Source: Phycisphaeraceae bacterium | Lineage (GTDB): Bacteria > Planctomycetota > Phycisphaerae > Phycisphaerales > Phycisphaeraceae | Assembly (NCBI GenBank): GCA_028284155.1 | Contig: JANQSF010000077.1 | Coordinates: 42,222 to 106,221, forward strand | Direction of reading: 5' to 3' | Length of the DNA: 64,000 nt | Part shown: positions 1 to 10,629 of the stretch, piece by piece | How positions within the stretch are numbered: position 1 is the first letter of the stretch | Layout of the letters: each line of letters opens with the position of its first letter | Notes under the pieces: generated by a model | What the model was told of the DNA's origin: nothing | The model's database searches: none | The model's input: only the letters and a program-made list of their open reading frames with translations | Made by a program: the position numbers and the translations under genes

Positions 1-3
1 CAT
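1..3 (-). CDS. Probable start codon of a gene leaving the window
   Basis: The first three bases read ATG on the minus strand, preceded by GAAAGGGG-TCATT, a good Shine-Dalgarno at proper spacing. The tautomerase gene on the same strand stops at 61, so this would be the next gene of a glyA-tautomerase run. Only the start codon is inside the window, so the product cannot be named. Confidence 0.4.
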
Positions 4-60
4 AATGACCCCTTTCCACGCGGCGCTGCGTGACCCGTCACGACCACTCAGTGTAACGGA

Positions 61-444
61 TCATCCCGTGTCCGTTGGACGCTGAACTAACCGACCGCCG
101 AATGCGATCCGGCCGGCCCCATCCGGCAGGTACAGCACGTGCACATTCTCAACAGGTCGTCCGGTGACCGCCGCCACTCGTTCGGTGAGACGGGCGGCCT
201 CGGTCTGCAAGTCGTCGGGGCCGGGGCGGACGGCCCGGAGCACGGTGACGAACACTGGCCGGACGCCGGGCTCCTGTCCATCGTTCTCGGCGTAGTGAGT
301 CTCGTCCAAAGTCCGCAAGCGCACCCAAGTTCGGCGTGATTCCGTGCCGAGCACGTCGCCGGCCGCGTCCGCCAGCCGCTGGGCCAGGTCTGTGGCGAGA
401 GCCTCGCCGTCAGGCACGACGATCTCGAAGTCAACGATGGGCAT
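61..444 (-). CDS. Tautomerase-like (4-oxalocrotonate tautomerase superfamily) protein
   Basis: A 127-residue protein beginning MPIVDFEIVV. Members of the 4-OT/MIF superfamily use the N-terminal proline, exposed after Met removal, as catalytic base, and the Met-Pro start fits this. An in-frame GTG five codons upstream (457-459) would bury the proline, so the ATG at 444 is preferred. A TWVRL segment in mid-protein matches the family's Trp/Arg region. It is longer than a 4-OT monomer (~62 aa), consistent with a fused-domain member. It begins 19 bases after the glyA stop and is probably co-transcribed with it. No substrate can be inferred. The superfamily call is fairly firm, the exact family is not. 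Confidence 0.65.
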   Translation of the reverse strand: MPIVDFEIVVPDGEALATDLAQRLADAAGDVLGTESRRTWVRLRTLDETHYAENDGQEPGVRPVFVTVLRAVRPGPDDLQTEAARLTERVAAVTGRPVENVHVLYLPDGAGRIAFGGRLVQRPTDTG

Positions 445-462
445 GTGCTGGTCAAACACTGG

Positions 463-1761
463 TCAGTGCGGCATCGGGAACCGTTCGCACAGGTCGACCA
501 CGTCCTGCCGCACCTGCGCGCAAACCGTCTCGTCGCCCTTGGCATCGAGCACGCGGTCGATCAACTCGGCCACGAGTTGTAACTCGTTTTCCTTCAGGCC
601 GCGCGTCGTCAACGCCGGCGTGCCCAGGCGGAGGCCGCTCGTATACATCGGCTTGCGCGGGTCTTTCGGCACGCCGTTCTTGTTCGTGATGATCCCCGCC
701 TGCTCCAGCCAGCGCTCGGCGTCGGCCCCGGTCAGGTCTGCGTCCTTCCCGCGCAGATCGACCAGCATCAGGTGGTTGTCCGTCCCGCCCGAGACGAGGC
801 GGTACCCCTTGCCGACCAGCGCGCCGGCCAACGCCTGCGCGTTGGCGACGACCTGTTTCGCGTAGTCGGTGAACGACGTCTGTAACGCCTCGTGGAATGC
901 TACGGCCTTCGCGGCGATGACGTGCATCAACGGCCCGCCCTGCACGCCCGGAAACACGGCCCGGTCGATCTTCTTGGCGATGTCTTCGTCGTTGGTCAGG
1001 ATCAGGCCGCCGCGCGGGCCACGCAATGTCTTGTGCGTCGTCGTCGTCACGATGTGCGCGTGCGGGAAGGGTGAGGGGTGAACGCCCGCCGCGACCAGCC
1101 CGGCGATGTGCGCGATGTCAGCCATCAGCAGCGCGCCGCACTCGTCGGCAATCGCGCGGAAGCGGGCGAAGTCGATCACGCGCGGGTAGGCCGAGTAGCC
1201 GCACAGGATCATGGCCGGCTTGTGCTCCATGCACACGTCACGGACCGCGTCGTAGTCGATCTGCTCGAACCGCGGGTCGTCCAGGTCGTAGATCAGCGGG
1301 TAGTGCACGGCGTTGAAATACTTGCCCGAGAAATTGAGCTTCATGCCGTGCGAGAGGTGGCCGCCGTCGGCCAGCACGAGTGACGCGAAAGTGTCGCCCT
1401 GTTGAAGCAAAGCCAGGAAGACGGCCATGTTGGCCTGCGCGCCCGAGTGCGGCTGAACGTTGGCAAACTGACATTTGAATAGGCGCTTGGCGCGCTCGCG
1501 GGCCAGCTCTTCGATCTCGTCGTGGAACGTGCAGCCGCCGTAATAGCGTTTGCCCGGGTAGCCCTCGGCGTACTTGTTGGTCAGGCAGGTGCCCATCGCG
1601 GCCATGACAGCCGGCGACGTGTGGTTCTCGCTGGCGATCAGTTCGAGCGTGTGCTCCTGCCGGTCGCGTTCCGCGGCGATCAACCGGGCGACGTCCGGGT
1701 CGGTCTCGGCGATCGTGCGGTCGAGTTCAGTAGGGGCGGAGGTCAGATCGGTCGTGCTCAT
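463..1761 (-). CDS. glyA: Serine hydroxymethyltransferase
   Basis: A 432-residue fold-type I PLP enzyme that interconverts serine and glycine while charging tetrahydrofolate with a one-carbon unit in the cytoplasm. Visible hallmarks are the N-terminal [11 protein letters not shown] segment, [15 protein letters not shown], the [11 protein letters not shown] motif, and [14 protein letters not shown], in which Lys244 should form the PLP Schiff base. The length is normal for the family. The N-terminus of about 30 residues before the conserved core is slightly long but unremarkable. The tautomerase follows after 19 bases on the same strand. Identification is secure. Confidence 0.97.
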   Translation of the reverse strand: MSTTDLTSAPTELDRTIAETDPDVARLIAAERDRQEHTLELIASENHTSPAVMAAMGTCLTNKYAEGYPGKRYYGGCTFHDEIEELARERAKRLFKCQFANVQPHSGAQANMAVFLALLQQGDTFASLVLADGGHLSHGMKLNFSGKYFNAVHYPLIYDLDDPRFEQIDYDAVRDVCMEHKPAMILCGYSAYPRVIDFARFRAIADECGALLMADIAHIAGLVAAGVHPSPFPHAHIVTTTTHKTLRGPRGGLILTNDEDIAKKIDRAVFPGVQGGPLMHVIAAKAVAFHEALQTSFTDYAKQVVANAQALAGALVGKGYRLVSGGTDNHLMLVDLRGKDADLTGADAERWLEQAGIITNKNGVPKDPRKPMYTSGLRLGTPALTTRGLKENELQLVAELIDRVLDAKGDETVCAQVRQDVVDLCERFPMPH

Positions 1762-1882
1762 TGTGAGGCGTCCTGTCGATTGGTCAGACCAGACGGACGC
1801 CGCCGCAACACCGTGCGCGTCTAACGTCCGATACCTCGATGTTAGCGGTCAGGAGGAAATGCCGCGAGTCGCCGAAGGGCTG

Positions 1883-4800
1883 TCACGGTGCGGCTGACGA
1901 CCCGTTCAATACGACCGTTGCGCCGGTCGTCGACAGGATCAACCGGTCGTTGCAGAACCACGCGTGCGTCGGGCTGAACACGTCGGCCAGCGGGCCGATC
2001 ACCCGCTCATGAACGACCAGCCCGGTCTGGCGGTCGAGCAGCGAGAGGCGGTAGTACCACGCGTGCGCCCCGTTTCGTCCGGGTTGGCCACGCAGCAGCG
2101 GCAGCAGGGCGGGGTTGCCGCCAAGCCGGTCGGCCAGGTCGGCGGCGCGGCGTCGGCCTTCCTCCTCTGCCAGGCTTAACAGCACGACGTATTGCTCGCC
2201 GACCAGTTGCGTTTGGATGTTCTTCGGCAGGTCGCCCAGCCCGTCACGCCAGAGCTTCGCCCCGTCCGCCGCCACGGCGACAGCGCGGTGGCGTGACTGC
2301 ATGTGCCACACGCCCTCGACGATGCGCAGGTCCATGCTCGTGTCGTGTCGCTCGCCCATCTTCGACAACTCGCCCGCGAACTGACCCGTGGCCGGGTCGA
2401 CCAGCGCGATCCGGCCTTCGTCGTCACGGATCGCCAGCAGGTCGTGGTTCGACCAGCCGACGACCGAAGCGCCGTTGACCAGCGGCACACGCCAGGCGTC
2501 GCGCTGGTCGCCCACGTGGTGCGCGACGAGTTGCGCGCTGCCGAGCGTACCTGTCGCATAGATGATCAAACGGTTGCCGCCGATGCCAACCCACTCGACC
2601 GGGTTGCGAGCGCCGATCGTCCGGCAGATCGATTCGCCCGTGAGCGGGTCGAGTGCCATGATGGCCGACCGCTCGCCCTCGGCGTCGGGCGTGGTCGTGC
2701 CAGCCAGCACGACGGCCTCATCGCCCAGGTGGACGCGCGTCAACCTTTGCCCGGCGAACAAACGTTTCCACAGGACCTGCCCTGTCTGACGGTCGAGGCC
2801 GATGGCTCGGCCGCGCGAGTCGGCCACGAGCACGATGGTCTCGCCGACCTCGAAGAACACGGCGTCGCCGTTGTTGCCGAACGGGTTGTTGTTATCGACG
2901 ATGCGCCCGTTCACCCGCGCGACGCCCTCGCGGAGGCCACCGGGTTGCAGCAGGTTGGCTTGGATGCGTGGGTTGATCGGTTGGTCGGCGACGGCTCGAC
3001 CGGCCTCGTCGAGTAACTCGGCCACGGCCGGCACTCGCCACTGCGTCTTGCCCGTCGCCGAATCCACCGCACGCAGCACACCCGCGTCGGCGAACCAGAC
3101 CAGCACCTGCTCGTCGTTGACAGCCAGCAGTTCTGCGACGTCTTTCGGCACGACGATCTGCCAACGGGTGCGCATCGTGTCGGCCGCGCGGAGTTGGATC
3201 GCCTCGGCCGAACGGGTCACGAATCGGTCGGTCGGCCAGGACTGCGGCGCCTGGCGGGTCGGCGTCATCAACGTGCCCGGCAGAACGTGCACACTCCCGA
3301 TCGGCCAACGGAAACTCGGCAAACCACCGGGCCGAGCGGCTGTCTCATTCAATTGCGAGAGCCACTCGTCCACCGGCACGGGCCGACCGTCACGCAGCGG
3401 GTCGATGCCTTCATACTCGCGCTTCAACCGGCGCAACCAGTGCCGCGCACGCCACGGCTGATCGAGCTTGACGTACCACGTTGCCAGCTTGCCCACGACG
3501 CGCTGGGCGAGCGCGTTCTGCGAGTCGTTGTCATAGATGCGACGCAGTTCGCTCATGTGGCGGTAGGCCTGCCGCAACTGCGCGATGGCGTGCTCGTGTT
3601 GATTCTCCGCGGCCAATGCGTCGGCCGCCATGAGCAAGGCGGAGGGCGCCGTGCGCGAAAGCGGGTAGCGTTCAGCCAACTGCTCCAGTCGTTTGACGTT
3701 CGGACGCGGCGAAAACTTCTGCGCGACGAGTTCGTCTGCCGCGGCCGACTCGTGCTTGGCGTAAACGCGAGCGCCGTGGGCCTTGATGAGCGCCGCCAGC
3801 CGCATCTTCGCCTCAAGCCCGGCTCGTCGTGTGCCTTCGGCCCTTTCATACAGTTGATTAGCTAGGTCAGGGTCGCTTAGCACGGCCTGGAAATGGTCGG
3901 CCGCGCGGATCGACTCGCCCGTCTCTTCCAAAAAACGACCCAACGCGAGCTGATAGGCAACGTCGTGCTTCGGTGTCGCGGTCGATTGTCCCAGCCGATC
4001 GAAGATGAGTTGACGTAGCTGCGGCGAGCGCGCCCGCTTCTGCTCGGCGAAGGCTAGCAGTGTGTCGAACACGTTTTGTCGCGTGACGCCAGCGGCCTTT
4101 TCGTCTTGCGGGTCGTTTGGGTCCACGGCCTGCAGGCGGCGGTGCAACGCTTTGAGCGACTCATCGATCGCGTCGATCGCCGCGTCCGGCTCGTCGGCGC
4201 GGAAGGCCGCTTCTGCGAGGGCGAGCCCGCGCGTCGGGTCCAGCGGGTGGTCGCGGATCAATCGCGTCAGGTTCGCACGCACGCGCGCCCAGTCCATGTA
4301 GCTGCGAACCTGCGACCCGCCCGCCGTAATGACCTGACCCTCGACCAATAAAACGTTGCCGGCCTTCGCGACATCGTGTCTGCCGAGCGTCTTCCCCGTG
4401 GCCGTGTCGAGCACGAGGATGCGGTCGTGTGTCGGCAGCAGGATGCGCGTTGGTGTGACAGCCGCCCGACCGTCAATGGTCTGTCGCTCTTCCGTGTTCA
4501 GTTGCCGTTGCCACTTGGGCTTGAACGTCTTGCCGTCGATCAGCGTGACGGTCATGCCCATACAAAGCAGGTCGTCGCCGACGGGCATCAGCGACGAAGC
4601 CTGCTGCCAGTGTGCACCCTCCAACTCGCGAACGACTTCGCCGGTGTCGGTATCGAGCAGCAGGGCCTTATCGCCGCTGCTCTGCGGCGGCAGGACGAGC
4701 CCGGCCGGCGTCCGCGCCGGCAGCAACGCCGTCCACGACGACTGCACCTGGAACGCCCCGACGCCGATCGGGTTGACCTTCTTGGCCGCGTCATGGGTTT

Positions 4801-6289
4801 GACGCAGCCAGAGCATCCGCCCGTCGTGCCCAGCGATGCACGCCACCGCGCCCAGCCGATCGGCCACGTACAGCCGACCGTGGTCAAACACCATCGCGCT
4901 GAGCGTGCCGTTCGACACCGTGTTCGACGCAATCGAGCTGGACAGGTAACGACGCCACTTCGTCTTGCCGTCGGCCAGGTCGACGCAGACGGCGTACGCG
5001 TCCTGGAAGTTGGCGATGGCCGATCGTCTAATCAGCGCATAGACACGGCCGCGGTCCACGATCGGCGTGCCGTGAAAGAACGCGTTGTTCAGCGACTTGT
5101 CGATGTCGCCGGGGTCGATCGACCACAAGGGCTTGCCGCTGTCGCGGTCGAGCGAGACGAGCTTGCTCGACACGGAGACGCCGCCCCACCCGCCAAACGC
5201 CGTGGCCGGCAGGTTCCCGATTACGGCGACGACGCGGGCCCCGCCCACCGCCACGCCGCGCGCCTCGACCCCGCCCTGCGAACTTCCCCGTCGGCCCAGC
5301 GGCGTGTCGGACGCGGTGGCCGCGGTCCCGTCAAACCGCCAGACGACGAATCGCGAGTTGCGGTCGAGCGCGACGATGTTCCGGCTGTCGTTGAGGTACA
5401 GCCGATCGCCCGCCACGACCGGGATGATCGGGTGGCGCTCGGTCGAGCCGGTTCGTCGCGATCGGCCCAAGCCAATGTCAGGACGACCAGTGGGAGCCGT
5501 GCCGAAGTCGAAAGTCCAGCGCGCCGGTTCGCTCAGATCGGGCGGCTGGGCGTCGGGCAGTGGACGCATCGGGTCGAGCACTTGCAAAGTGCCACCACGA
5601 GCCGATCGTTGTTGCCATGCTTGGATCAGTTCGACCTGCTCCTGGCCGTCGGGCAGTTGTCGCAGCGCCTGCGTGTGCCTGGCCAGCCGGTCCGCGTCAC
5701 TCGCGTAGAGCCCCGCCACCGACTGCAACCAATGCCAACGGGCCGCGTGCGACTTGATGTCGGGGTGCGTCGCGACGGCGTCGAGCACGGCCGCGGCGGC
5801 TGTGGGGTCAGCCGACTCCAGGAGCAGGCCCGCCAACCGCAGCGACGCTTCGAGGCCGGCTGAGCAGGGGCCAAATCGCTGCGCGACCGACGCCAGTGCG
5901 TCCAGGTCGTTGCCGTTGGCGGTGGCCTGATCCAGGGCGCGCTTGGCGGCCGGCTCGAATTGGCGGCGGTACGCGTCGAGCAACGCCGGGTTGCCCGTGA
6001 TGCGCTGGCGGACATGGACGAGGGCATCGACGTGCAACCGTTCAGCCCGCGGCATCAGCTTGTAGGGGTAACGTTCGATGACGGTCTGCAACGCCCGCAA
6101 CGCCTCGACCACGCGGTCCTGCTCGATCAGCCGGTCGGCCTGCTTAGCCAATTGCCGGGCCGTCGGCGAGTCATCGATATAGACCGGCACCTGTGGCGTG
6201 CCACCGGCCTGCCCAAAAGGCTGAGCAAGCACCGGGGCAGTCGTCGCCAGCGTCACAAACCAGGCCAGCATTAGTCGTTGTAAGAGCAT
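1883..6289 (-). CDS. Giant exported PQQ-type beta-propeller protein with helical repeats
   Basis: A 1,468-residue protein. The open frame extends upstream to 6433, but the ATG at 6289 opens a classic Sec signal peptide (MLLQRLMLAWFV...APVLAQ), so this start is chosen. After the signal an alpha-helical, TPR-like stretch covers about residues 30-230. A first PQQ/BamB-type propeller follows with strand signatures such as LYLNDSRNIVALDR, VSLDRDSGKPLW and LYVADRLGAVACI. A second helical region and a second propeller (VDSATGKTQW, IGLDRQTGQVLWKR, MALDPLTGESI) reach to the C-terminus. Such repeats bind no PQQ in BamB-like relatives, so a scaffold or surface/periplasmic role is as likely as dehydrogenase activity. 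It is divergently transcribed from the sugar kinase. The function is unknown; the domain calls are confident. Confidence 0.85.
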   Translation of the reverse strand: MLLQRLMLAWFVTLATTAPVLAQPFGQAGGTPQVPVYIDDSPTARQLAKQADRLIEQDRVVEALRALQTVIERYPYKLMPRAERLHVDALVHVRQRITGNPALLDAYRRQFEPAAKRALDQATANGNDLDALASVAQRFGPCSAGLEASLRLAGLLLESADPTAAAAVLDAVATHPDIKSHAARWHWLQSVAGLYASDADRLARHTQALRQLPDGQEQVELIQAWQQRSARGGTLQVLDPMRPLPDAQPPDLSEPARWTFDFGTAPTGRPDIGLGRSRRTGSTERHPIIPVVAGDRLYLNDSRNIVALDRNSRFVVWRFDGTAATASDTPLGRRGSSQGGVEARGVAVGGARVVAVIGNLPATAFGGWGGVSVSSKLVSLDRDSGKPLWSIDPGDIDKSLNNAFFHGTPIVDRGRVYALIRRSAIANFQDAYAVCVDLADGKTKWRRYLSSSIASNTVSNGTLSAMVFDHGRLYVADRLGAVACIAGHDGRMLWLRQTHDAAKKVNPIGVGAFQVQSSWTALLPARTPAGLVLPPQSSGDKALLLDTDTGEVVRELEGAHWQQASSLMPVGDDLLCMGMTVTLIDGKTFKPKWQRQLNTEERQTIDGRAAVTPTRILLPTHDRILVLDTATGKTLGRHDVAKAGNVLLVEGQVITAGGSQVRSYMDWARVRANLTRLIRDHPLDPTRGLALAEAAFRADEPDAAIDAIDESLKALHRRLQAVDPNDPQDEKAAGVTRQNVFDTLLAFAEQKRARSPQLRQLIFDRLGQSTATPKHDVAYQLALGRFLEETGESIRAADHFQAVLSDPDLANQLYERAEGTRRAGLEAKMRLAALIKAHGARVYAKHESAAADELVAQKFSPRPNVKRLEQLAERYPLSRTAPSALLMAADALAAENQHEHAIAQLRQAYRHMSELRRIYDNDSQNALAQRVVGKLATWYVKLDQPWRARHWLRRLKREYEGIDPLRDGRPVPVDEWLSQLNETAARPGGLPSFRWPIGSVHVLPGTLMTPTRQAPQSWPTDRFVTRSAEAIQLRAADTMRTRWQIVVPKDVAELLAVNDEQVLVWFADAGVLRAVDSATGKTQWRVPAVAELLDEAGRAVADQPINPRIQANLLQPGGLREGVARVNGRIVDNNNPFGNNGDAVFFEVGETIVLVADSRGRAIGLDRQTGQVLWKRLFAGQRLTRVHLGDEAVVLAGTTTPDAEGERSAIMALDPLTGESICRTIGARNPVEWVGIGGNRLIIYATGTLGSAQLVAHHVGDQRDAWRVPLVNGASVVGWSNHDLLAIRDDEGRIALVDPATGQFAGELSKMGERHDTSMDLRIVEGVWHMQSRHRAVAVAADGAKLWRDGLGDLPKNIQTQLVGEQYVVLLSLAEEEGRRRAADLADRLGGNPALLPLLRGQPGRNGAHAWYYRLSLLDRQTGLVVHERVIGPLADVFSPTHAWFCNDRLILSTTGATVVLNGSSAAP

Positions 6290-6436
6290 CAGCAAGATTG
6301 TAGCGGGGTCGGGTCGTTTCCCGGTCACGATTGGCCTGCGGGGACGGAGGCGCTGGGTTGTCGGCTTGTCGCCTCGCCTCACGTTTTCTATCCTCGTTCG
6401 CCGGTGGTCGCCCCGTTGTCCTCTTGAAGGCAAATC

Positions 6437-7384
6437 ATGACGCCGCGTTTTCGAATCGTTGGGATTGGCGAGTCGCTTTACGACATCCTGCCGTCAGGCC
6501 AGGTATTGGGCGGCGCGCCATTGAATGTGGCCGTGCAGGCTCATCAGGCGTCGGCCCACATCGGTGGGCAGGGCGTCGTCGTCAGCCGGGTCGGGCAGGA
6601 CGCGCTGGGCGATCAACTCATCGCCGAACTCAAAGCACGCGGCATGTCCACCGATTATGTCCAAACCGACCCGGACAAGGGGACGGGCAAGGTCTACGTC
6701 GAGATCCCGTTCGGCGGCGGCGAGCCGACGTATGAGATCGTTGCCGACGCCGCGTGGGACTGGCTGCAATACGACCCGGATGTCGAGTCGCTCGCCGGCC
6801 GATGCGAGGGCGTCTGCTTCGGGTCGTTGGCCCAACGTCAGGCTCAGACGCGCAACTCGATCTACCGGTTCCTGGTTGATGCCAAGCGGGCCGTGCGGCT
6901 CTTCGATGTGAACGTAAGGCAGAACTTCTACGACAAACGGTCGATCGCACGCAGTTGTGAGTTGGCCAACGCGATTAAGCTCAACGAAAGGGAATTGCCG
7001 ATTGTCGCCGACCTGCTGAACGTCGATGGGCCAACGGAGGGAGACCACGACGCCAAGGTCGACGCGCTCGCGAAAGCTGTCTTGAAGAAGGCCGAGTGTG
7101 AACTACTTGCCCTGACGCGCGGGGTAGAAGGGACGGTGGTCTATGCAGGCGATAGCCGGGTCGAGGGCGAGCCGGCATCGTACCCGCCCGCCGATCAGGC
7201 CGACGCCGTCGGCGCCGGCGACGCGTGTTCAGCCGGACTGCTGATCGGCCTGGTTAAACGCTGGCCGCTCGACCGCGTCGTGACGCTGGCCAATGCGATG
7301 GGCGCATACGTCGCTTCGCAGGCCGGCGCGACAGGTGATCTGCCGGACGAAATCAAGTCGATGGTCGGCCCGCTGGCTGAGTGA
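6437..7384 (+). CDS. PfkB-family sugar kinase, fructokinase-like
   Basis: A 315-residue ribokinase-fold kinase that transfers phosphate from ATP to a sugar hydroxyl. The N-terminus GIGESLYDILPSGQVLGG-APLN is typical of fructokinases. Near the C-terminus ADAVGAGDACSAG carries the GAGD anion hole with the catalytic Asp at residue 262. The start ATG is preceded by GAAGG at suitable spacing. The orphan sugar-binding lipoprotein gene lies downstream in convergent orientation and might feed the same sugar route, but this is only proximity. Substrate (fructose or another hexose) is inferred from family resemblance. Confidence 0.88.
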   Translation: MTPRFRIVGIGESLYDILPSGQVLGGAPLNVAVQAHQASAHIGGQGVVVSRVGQDALGDQLIAELKARGMSTDYVQTDPDKGTGKVYVEIPFGGGEPTYEIVADAAWDWLQYDPDVESLAGRCEGVCFGSLAQRQAQTRNSIYRFLVDAKRAVRLFDVNVRQNFYDKRSIARSCELANAIKLNERELPIVADLLNVDGPTEGDHDAKVDALAKAVLKKAECELLALTRGVEGTVVYAGDSRVEGEPASYPPADQADAVGAGDACSAGLLIGLVKRWPLDRVVTLANAMGAYVASQAGATGDLPDEIKSMVGPLAE

Positions 7385-7400
7385 CAACGCCCCTTCAACA

Positions 7401-7415
7401 CCGGGCTTCGCCCGG
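7401..7415 (+). terminator. Short GC hairpin after the sugar kinase
   Basis: CCGGGC-TTC-GCCCGG, 16 bases after the kinase stop, flanked by an outer ACACC/GGTGT pairing. No U-tract follows, so it may be a weak terminator, an mRNA-end stabiliser or a repeat remnant. Confidence 0.3.
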
Positions 7416-7546
7416 GGATCGGTGTCATTTGCGGCGGTATCACGTTTAGATCGCGCCGAAACACGAGGCGTCTTTTACATTTGATTTCCCGGCCGAAGAC
7501 CGGGGCTGAAGAGATCGGCTCAGAAACGAAACAATCAACCAACGCA

Positions 7547-7583
7547 AGAAAAAACACGCGACCCGGCTGTCCGGGTCGCGTGT
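7547..7583 (-). terminator. Rho-independent terminator of the sugar-binding protein gene
   Basis: A perfect 13-bp stem (7554-7566 with 7571-7583, four-base loop) is followed on the minus strand by TTTTTTCTT. It stands about 40 bases past the stop codon of the minus-strand lipoprotein gene. Confidence 0.85.
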
Positions 7584-7620
7584 CTTGTTGTAAACATCGA
7601 GTCGCGCCGGGCGCGATCAA

Positions 7621-8661
<1,041 letters not shown>

Positions 8662-8724
8662 GGGGGCTCCTTTCGTGTGCGTCGGACGTCAATCGCGGTT
8701 GGAATCGCTCGGAAGCGAAGGGAT

Positions 8725-8753
8725 ACTCTAACGTCTGGCCTGATCGGGGACAA
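8725..8753 (-). promoter_or_regulatory. Candidate sigma70 promoter for the sugar-binding lipoprotein
   Basis: On the minus strand TTGTCC-N17-TAGAGT (4/6 matches each) lies about 65 bases upstream of the start codon at 8661. Exact 17-base spacing supports it; the boxes are only moderate. Confidence 0.4.
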
Positions 8754-8789
8754 TGGGGTGGTTTGTATGTGTTCTGAACCGTTGGGCGT

Positions 8790-8807
8790 TGCGGACTGAA
8801 GTCCGCA
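8790..8807. repeat. REP-like hairpin TGCGGAC-TGAA-GTCCGCA
   Basis: A 7-bp perfect stem with a TGAA loop, extendable through GCG/CGC outside with one bulge, in the gap between the divergent lipoprotein and TIR genes. It resembles the short palindromes elsewhere in this window. Confidence 0.45.
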
Positions 8808-8839
8808 CGCCTTGGGCCGAGGCCTTGAGTGTTCCCATG

Positions 8840-8877
8840 TCTCCTGTCTCCTGACCCTATCTCCTGACTCCTGACCC
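8840..8877 (+). repeat. Heptamer-type TCTCCTG repeat directly before the TIR gene start
   Basis: The 38 bases before the ATG are built from TCTCCTG / ACTCCTG / ACCCTAT units and are almost purine-free on this strand. There is no Shine-Dalgarno; the leader even resembles the anti-Shine-Dalgarno. The same kind of array recurs at 13943-13972 before another start codon. Confidence 0.6.
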
Positions 8878-10629
8878 ATGTCCGAGAACGCCCCAATCCG
8901 CTTCTTTCTGAGCTACAACACGGCCGACGTGGCGTGGGCGCGGTGGGTCGAGGCGTTGCTGCTGCGGGCAGGGTACGGCATCGAGGTGCAGCGGTGGGAC
9001 CACATGCCGCGGGCGACGTTCGTTCGCCAATCGCACCTGGCGGCGTCGCAGGCAGCGCTGACCATCGCGCTGTTGTCGCCACAGTACCGCCACAACGAAC
9101 TCTCGCACGCCGAGTGGGTCGACGTGTTTCTGCAGGACCTCAACGGGCCGCGGCGCAAGGTGCTGCCTGTCTGCGTTCAGCCTTGCACGCTGCCCGCCGC
9201 GTTGCGCGGGTTGGAGATCGTTGACATCGCGACGATGCGCGAGCCGGCCGCGGCCACGGCGCTGATGCGCGGCGTGGTGAAGACGGGCGTCGTGCCCGTC
9301 GCGGCGTCGGCTGAGCCCTTGGCCGACGGCGAGTCGCCGCCGAGCGACGAGCCGCGTGATTCGATCGACTGGTCGGGATTGCCCGCTGACGAGCGGCCGA
9401 CGTTTCCGGGTTACCTCTCCATGTGGCGTGTGCCGTTGGACGAGCCAACCGATGTCGTCGGACGCGGCGACCTGGTCCGGCAGGTCAGGCGCACGCTCAA
9501 CAGCGGGCAGGCTGTGGCGTTGACGCAGGGCAAAGACGATAAGGCGACGCGCGTTGGCGCGATGGGAAAGACGCGCCTGGCGTTGACGTATGCGCATCGT
9601 TACCGCGATCGGTACAGCGTGGTGTGGTGGCTGCGCGCGGCCCACCCGGTGACGTTAGCGGAAGACTTTGCCGCGATGGCGGGACCCATCCTGGGCGAGT
9701 CGCCCGTCGCCGCCGCGACGCCGCAGCGTGTCGCGATGGTCAAAGACTGGTTGGCTGACCACCCACATTGGCTGCTCGTCTTCGACAACGCCGGCGACGA
9801 CGAGTCTGTCACGTCGTATCTGCCGGACTCGATCGAGGGGCACGTGCTGATCACGTCGCGTCGTTCGGATTGGGCGGGTACGGCGGTGTCATTGCCCGTG
9901 CCGCCGTTGGATGACTCGGCCGCGGCGCTTCTGTTCCCCGAGTCGTCACGAGTAACAGACGCGGCGAAGGCATTGCTTCAACGGCTCGGTGGTGCGCCGG
10001 ACTTGTTGGCCTGCGTTGGTGGGGTGATGCGGATTCAGGAGATGCCCGCGTCGGCCATGCTCGCCGAACTCGACGCGCGCATGGACAACGCGGCGATGCC
10101 GAGCCTCCACCACGCGGCGGTTGACGTGGTGTTGGCGTACCTGGAACGCGCGTCGGTGCCGGCCGCCGACCTCGTCAAGCTGTGCGCGTTTTTCGACGCC
10201 GACCTGTTGCCAACGTGGGTGCTCGAAGAGGGCGAAGAGCGGATGCCGCGTCGCATGGCCCGCGTGATCGCCGACCCGGTTGGGTTGGCGCGTGTCTGCC
10301 GCATGGTCTCGCGGTTCGGGCTTGTGACGGCGTCGGACGATGTGCTCTCCTGGCAGCGTGCGATGCAGGCCGTGGTGCGCGACGTGATCGGTGATGAACA
10401 CCGCGCATACTGGGCGGGCCGAGCGGTTGACCTGATCGCGTCGGCCTTCCCCTGGGACCCGACCCGCCCGCAGCTTTGGCCGACGTGTGCTGAATTGCTC
10501 CCACATGCGCAGGCCGCGCTCGACCACGCGACCACGCTGGGCGTCGAACCCCAGTCGTGCAATGACCTGCGGCAACGGGTCGATACCTATTTGAGGGAGC
10601 GACGCGCGGTCTCAGGTTCCTGTGAATAA
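8878..10629 (+). CDS. TIR-STAND NTPase, apparently cut short at the C-terminus
   Basis: A 583-residue protein. Residues 6-120 are a TIR domain: FFLSYNTADVAWARW, YGIEVQRWDH, and SHAEWVD, in which Glu79 sits at the position of the NADase catalytic glutamate. After a linker comes a STAND/NB-ARC-like ATPase (about 190-480): VGRGDLVRQV, a P-loop read as RVGAMGKT (225-232) whose first glycine is Arg, and Walker B LLVFDN (299-304). A winged-helix-like region follows, and the protein ends where related proteins usually begin a TPR sensor array. The last codons (SGSCE-stop) fall in a GTGAATAAGCG repeat. TIR-STAND proteins in bacteria are candidate defence NADases; activity here is inference. The start has no Shine-Dalgarno, only a pyrimidine repeat. 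Confidence 0.85.
   Translation: MSENAPIRFFLSYNTADVAWARWVEALLLRAGYGIEVQRWDHMPRATFVRQSHLAASQAALTIALLSPQYRHNELSHAEWVDVFLQDLNGPRRKVLPVCVQPCTLPAALRGLEIVDIATMREPAAATALMRGVVKTGVVPVAASAEPLADGESPPSDEPRDSIDWSGLPADERPTFPGYLSMWRVPLDEPTDVVGRGDLVRQVRRTLNSGQAVALTQGKDDKATRVGAMGKTRLALTYAHRYRDRYSVVWWLRAAHPVTLAEDFAAMAGPILGESPVAAATPQRVAMVKDWLADHPHWLLVFDNAGDDESVTSYLPDSIEGHVLITSRRSDWAGTAVSLPVPPLDDSAAALLFPESSRVTDAAKALLQRLGGAPDLLACVGGVMRIQEMPASAMLAELDARMDNAAMPSLHHAAVDVVLAYLERASVPAADLVKLCAFFDADLLPTWVLEEGEERMPRRMARVIADPVGLARVCRMVSRFGLVTASDDVLSWQRAMQAVVRDVIGDEHRAYWAGRAVDLIASAFPWDPTRPQLWPTCAELLPHAQAALDHATTLGVEPQSCNDLRQRVDTYLRERRAVSGSCE

Noticed and set aside
4376..5863. 495-codon open frame on the plus strand inside the PQQ propeller gene
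   Set aside because: Arg/Val/Gln-rich product without domains, fully antisense to a clear gene; typical GC-driven shadow.
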